From Lutispora sp041687175 (GTDB taxonomy: Bacteria; Bacillota; Clostridia; Lutisporales; Lutisporaceae), in NCBI RefSeq assembly GCF_041687175.1, contig NZ_JAWLCK010000036.1:1-24861 (forward strand): 24,861 nucleotides of DNA. The letters run 5' to 3'. The notes beneath the pieces are model-generated. The model was not told where the DNA came from. It made no database searches and was given only the letters and a program-made list of their open reading frames with translations. Below, in pieces: positions 22,731-24,861 of the stretch. Every line of letters starts with the position of its first letter. The first letter of the stretch is position 1. A program made the translations under genes and the position numbers.

Positions 22731-22776
22731 AAAACAGGCCGATAGAGACAATTTAGCTCTATCGGCCTGTTTTATT
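22731..22776 (+). terminator. Strong intrinsic terminator after hydB
   Basis: Perfect 17-bp arms (22731-22747 and 22757-22773, with CAGGCCGATAGAG in the left arm) enclose a 9-nt loop and are followed by a T-rich tail. It ends the hyd operon immediately after hydB. Confidence 0.93.
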
Positions 22777-22798
22777 TGCAAGTATCCATTTACAAACA

Positions 22799-22827
22799 TT
22801 GAATTTATATTGATAAAGCATTATAAT
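22799..22827 (+). promoter_or_regulatory. Candidate sigma-A promoter of the rnf operon
   Basis: TTGAAT (22799-22804), a 17-nt spacer and a perfect TATAAT (22822-22827). The start site would be near 22834, which gives rnfC a leader of about 250 nt. Confidence 0.55.
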
Positions 22828-22834
22828 TATTAGG

Positions 22835-23086
22835 TATAAAAAATAGTCAATAATGATATTGTGTTTGAAAACTTTGTAAAAAATATGCTTGTTAAATAAT
22901 AAACTTATTATTTTTCAAGCACGGGAAAGGTTTTTAAATTGCAATGTCGAATTGTAGCTATTTGTGAGTATTATAAAGCAAAGAAGTGGTACAAGCTTTC
23001 GGATTGGGTCTTCTAGAATCCTGGAAAAAACATATAATTTCTACCAGGGATTAAGAATACTGTTAATATTATAAGGGGTGAGTAAA
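22835..23086 (+). promoter_or_regulatory. Long rnf leader region with hairpins
   Basis: These 252 bases contain no credible reading frame. They hold the inverted repeat at 22886-22921 and a second hairpin with AATCCTGG (23017-23024) against CCAGGGATT (23044-23052, one bulged G). The ribosome site AAGGGGTGAG (23073-23082) lies before the rnfC ATG. I do not recognise a known riboswitch class. A second, weaker promoter inside the leader cannot be excluded. Confidence 0.4.
22886..22921. repeat. 36-bp near-perfect inverted repeat upstream of rnfC
   Basis: TGCTTG (22886-22891) pairs with CAAGCA (22916-22921) and AAATAATAA (22894-22902) with TTATTATTT (22905-22913). The two blocks are separated by a symmetric TT/TT internal loop, and the centre is 2 nt. 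The DNA is close to a palindrome, so an operator is as likely as an RNA hairpin. No T tract follows, so it is not a terminator. Confidence 0.6.
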
Positions 23087-24424
23087 ATGAATATAAGAAC
23101 ACTTTCCTTTAAGGGAGGAACTCATCCGCCACACAGCAAGGAAGCAACTGAAAAGTTAGCAATAGTTAAAGCTAAAACACCAGAAGTTGTTGTAATACCG
23201 ATGCAGCAACATATTGGCGCACCTTGCGAGCCAATTGTTAAGGTTGGCGATGAAGTGAAAGTTGGGCAGAAGATTGGTGAACCAAAAGGTTTTGTTTCAT
23301 CTCCTGTTCATTCCAGTGTATCTGGAAAAGTTATTGCAGTGGAGCCCAGACTTTATTCAGGCGGAACAAAAGTAAATTGTGTAGTAATTGAAAACGATAT
23401 GCAAGATACTTTATCAGAGACTGTTAAACCTAGAGGCAGTCTTGAAACTTTATCAGCTGATGAGATAAAGGAAATTATCAAGGATTCTGGAATTGTTGGA
23501 ATGGGTGGAGCTACTTTCCCTACTCATGTTAAATTAGCATTACCTCCAGGAAAGACAGTAGATACTGTGATATTAAATGGTGCAGAATGTGAACCCTTTC
23601 TGACTTCGGATCACAGACTTATGCTTGAAAATCCTGGGGCTGTTGTCTACGGTTTGAAAGCTTTGATGAAGGCTTTGAATGTAAATAAAGGCTTTATAGG
23701 AATTGAAACCAATAAGCCGGATGCATTGGAAGCGGTATACAATGCAGCCAAGGATGAAAAGGATATAGAGGTTGTAGCTCTTAAAACCAAATACCCTCAA
23801 GGTGCAGAGAAACAATTGATATATGCTTGTACAGGAAGGGAAGTTCCTTCTGGTGGATTGCCTGCAGATGTAGGAGTAGTTGTAAACAATGTAGGTACAG
23901 CTGCTGCTATAGCTGAAGCTATAAAAACTGGGATGCCTCTGATTCAAAGAATCGTAACTGTAACAGGTAAAGGTGTAAGAAACCCTCAGAATCTATTAGT
24001 TAAAATTGGAACATCTTTTAGAGATGTTATTGACCAATGTGGCGGGCTTACTGATAATGTTGGAAAAGTAATAGCTGGCGGTCCTATGATGGGTATTGCT
24101 CAGTTTTCAATTGATATCCCTGTTATCAAAGGAACCTCAGGTATATTGATTTTAACTGAAGATGAGGCAAAACTACCTGAGCCGTCAAATTGCATTAGAT
24201 GCGGTAAATGCGTTAATGTATGTCCCATAAACCTTATGCCGTTGCTAATAAGCAATTATTCTTTATTAGATAGGTTTGATAAAGCCGAAGAAGTAAATGC
24301 TATGGACTGCATAGAGTGCGGCTCCTGCTCTTTCATATGCCCTGCTAAAAGGCCTTTGGTAGATTCTATCAGAGTTGCAAAAAGAGAGATTATAGCTAAG
24401 CGTAAAAAAGCGCAGTCCAAGTGA
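23087..24424 (+). CDS. rnfC: Rnf complex subunit C
   Basis: A 445-aa peripheral subunit of the Rnf complex, the membrane enzyme that couples ferredoxin oxidation and NAD+ reduction to Na+ or H+ export. RnfC carries the NADH/FMN-type site. ATG 23087 has AAGGGGTGAG upstream; a GTG at 23078 lies within that site and is rejected. Seen features are the N-terminal GGTHPPHSKEAT and a biotinyl-like barrel (IGAPCEPIVKVGDEVKVGQK). The Rossmann-like NADH region has GIVGMGGATFPTHVK and NGAECEPFLTSDH, and an SLBB region lies near GTSFRDVIDQCGG. Two [4Fe-4S] motifs follow, starting at Cys369 (CIRCGKCVNVCP) and Cys408 (CIECGSCSFICP). Clostridial rnfC genes normally open the order C-D-G-E-A-B, and rnfD follows here after 11 nt. 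Confidence 0.96.
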   Translation: MNIRTLSFKGGTHPPHSKEATEKLAIVKAKTPEVVVIPMQQHIGAPCEPIVKVGDEVKVGQKIGEPKGFVSSPVHSSVSGKVIAVEPRLYSGGTKVNCVVIENDMQDTLSETVKPRGSLETLSADEIKEIIKDSGIVGMGGATFPTHVKLALPPGKTVDTVILNGAECEPFLTSDHRLMLENPGAVVYGLKALMKALNVNKGFIGIETNKPDALEAVYNAAKDEKDIEVVALKTKYPQGAEKQLIYACTGREVPSGGLPADVGVVVNNVGTAAAIAEAIKTGMPLIQRIVTVTGKGVRNPQNLLVKIGTSFRDVIDQCGGLTDNVGKVIAGGPMMGIAQFSIDIPVIKGTSGILILTEDEAKLPEPSNCIRCGKCVNVCPINLMPLLISNYSLLDRFDKAEEVNAMDCIECGSCSFICPAKRPLVDSIRVAKREIIAKRKKAQSK

Positions 24425-24435
24425 TGGGAGGTATT

Positions 24436-24861
24436 ATGTTGGATAGCACTATGTTTAGAGTAACTTCTTCTCCTCACATTAGATCAGGAGAGACAACTCA
24501 AAGAATAATGCTGGATGTTATTATTGCATTATTGCCAGCATTATTTGCGGGAATATACTATTTTGGAATGAGATCATTAATCGTAACTTTAGTTTCAGTT
24601 GTATTTGCAGTGGCAGCTGAGGTTGCGATGCAAAAAATATTGAAAAGGCCTGTGACTGTCAATGATTTAAGCGCAGTAGTGACAGGTATATTATTAGCAT
24701 TTAATGTGCCCTCAACTGCTCCCTTGTGGATGGTGGCCATAGGCTCCATATTTGCTATTGCCGTAGCAAAACACTGTTTTGGAGGTTTAGGACACAATTT
24801 CATAAACCCAGCATTAGCAGCAAGAGCCATGTTATTGGCTTCCTGGCCGGTAAGAATGACT
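24436..24861 (+). CDS. rnfD: Rnf complex subunit D (3' end outside window)
   Basis: The N-terminal 142 residues of the membrane subunit RnfD, which carries covalently bound FMN and takes part in ion translocation. The frame is open to the window edge. The start is MLDSTMFRVTSSPHIRSGET, where the SSPHIR stretch is typical of RnfD/NqrB. Hydrophobic segments cover about residues 28-48, 50-66, 77-92 and 94-110. The conserved GGLGHNFINPALAARAMLLASWP lies at the right edge. The FMN-attachment threonine lies further on and is not visible. GGGAGG precedes the ATG. Confidence 0.95.
   Translation, partial: MLDSTMFRVTSSPHIRSGETTQRIMLDVIIALLPALFAGIYYFGMRSLIVTLVSVVFAVAAEVAMQKILKRPVTVNDLSAVVTGILLAFNVPSTAPLWMVAIGSIFAIAVAKHCFGGLGHNFINPALAARAMLLASWPVRMT

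Noticed and set aside
22888..22905. Rex binding site TTGTTAA-N4-TTAACAA upstream of rnfC
   Set aside because: Only the left half matches; the right half agrees at four of seven positions. It is kept only as part of the inverted-repeat finding.
22723..23086. Remnant of a deleted hydA gene between hydB and rnfC
   Set aside because: No translated fragment resembles H-cluster motifs. The region holds a clean terminator, a promoter and hairpins.

Overview
The window is AT-rich DNA that reads like an anaerobic, probably motile member of the Clostridia (Bacillota). The evidence is AGGAGG-type ribosome binding sites, several TTG starts, sigma-A promoters with near-consensus boxes, a SigW-like ECF sigma factor, a methyl-accepting chemotaxis protein, NADH/ferredoxin hydrogenase-type subunits and an Rnf ion pump. 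No mobile element, CRISPR array or rRNA was seen. I could not assign a genus.

Layout. 1-711: 3' part of a PLP aminotransferase. 785-1636 (minus): RlmA-type 23S rRNA methyltransferase. 1826-2839: nucleoid-associated protein (NA37/YejK family). 2892-2977 (minus): tRNA-Leu(CAA). 3145-4086: YdjM/DUF457 membrane metal-dependent hydrolase. 4155-6133: an ECF sigma / anti-sigma operon with a SigW-like promoter in front of it, which suggests autoregulation. 6265-8398: a chemotaxis receptor with its own strong promoter. 8506-15021: a tight five-gene run, polA, coaE, lytic transglycosylase, nicotinate phosphoribosyltransferase and an orphan peptide-binding lipoprotein. 15038-15420: a perfect-consensus promoter, tRNA-Leu(GAG), a probable 6S RNA and a terminator. 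15548-16084: a GNAT acetyltransferase.

16211-22722 is the most interesting part. First comes a regulatory-looking set: a DRTGG-domain protein, an anti-sigma-type ATPase, a [FeFe]-hydrogenase-like iron-sulfur protein with altered active-site loops, a second DRTGG protein and a PHP phosphoesterase. Then, behind its own promoter and a 20-bp palindrome, come HydC (NuoE-like), a second GHKL ATPase, a HydD-like thioredoxin-fold protein and HydB (NuoF-like). The catalytic HydA subunit that usually closes this cluster is absent: a strong terminator follows hydB directly. 23087-24861 starts an rnf operon (rnfC, partial rnfD) behind a leader of about 250 nt that contains a long inverted repeat.

A working picture (inference): the hydrogenase-like protein senses H2 or redox state and signals through the ATPase/DRTGG/PHP proteins. 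HydBC exchanges electrons between NADH and a hydrogenase or other partner encoded elsewhere. Rnf links the NADH and ferredoxin pools to an ion gradient.
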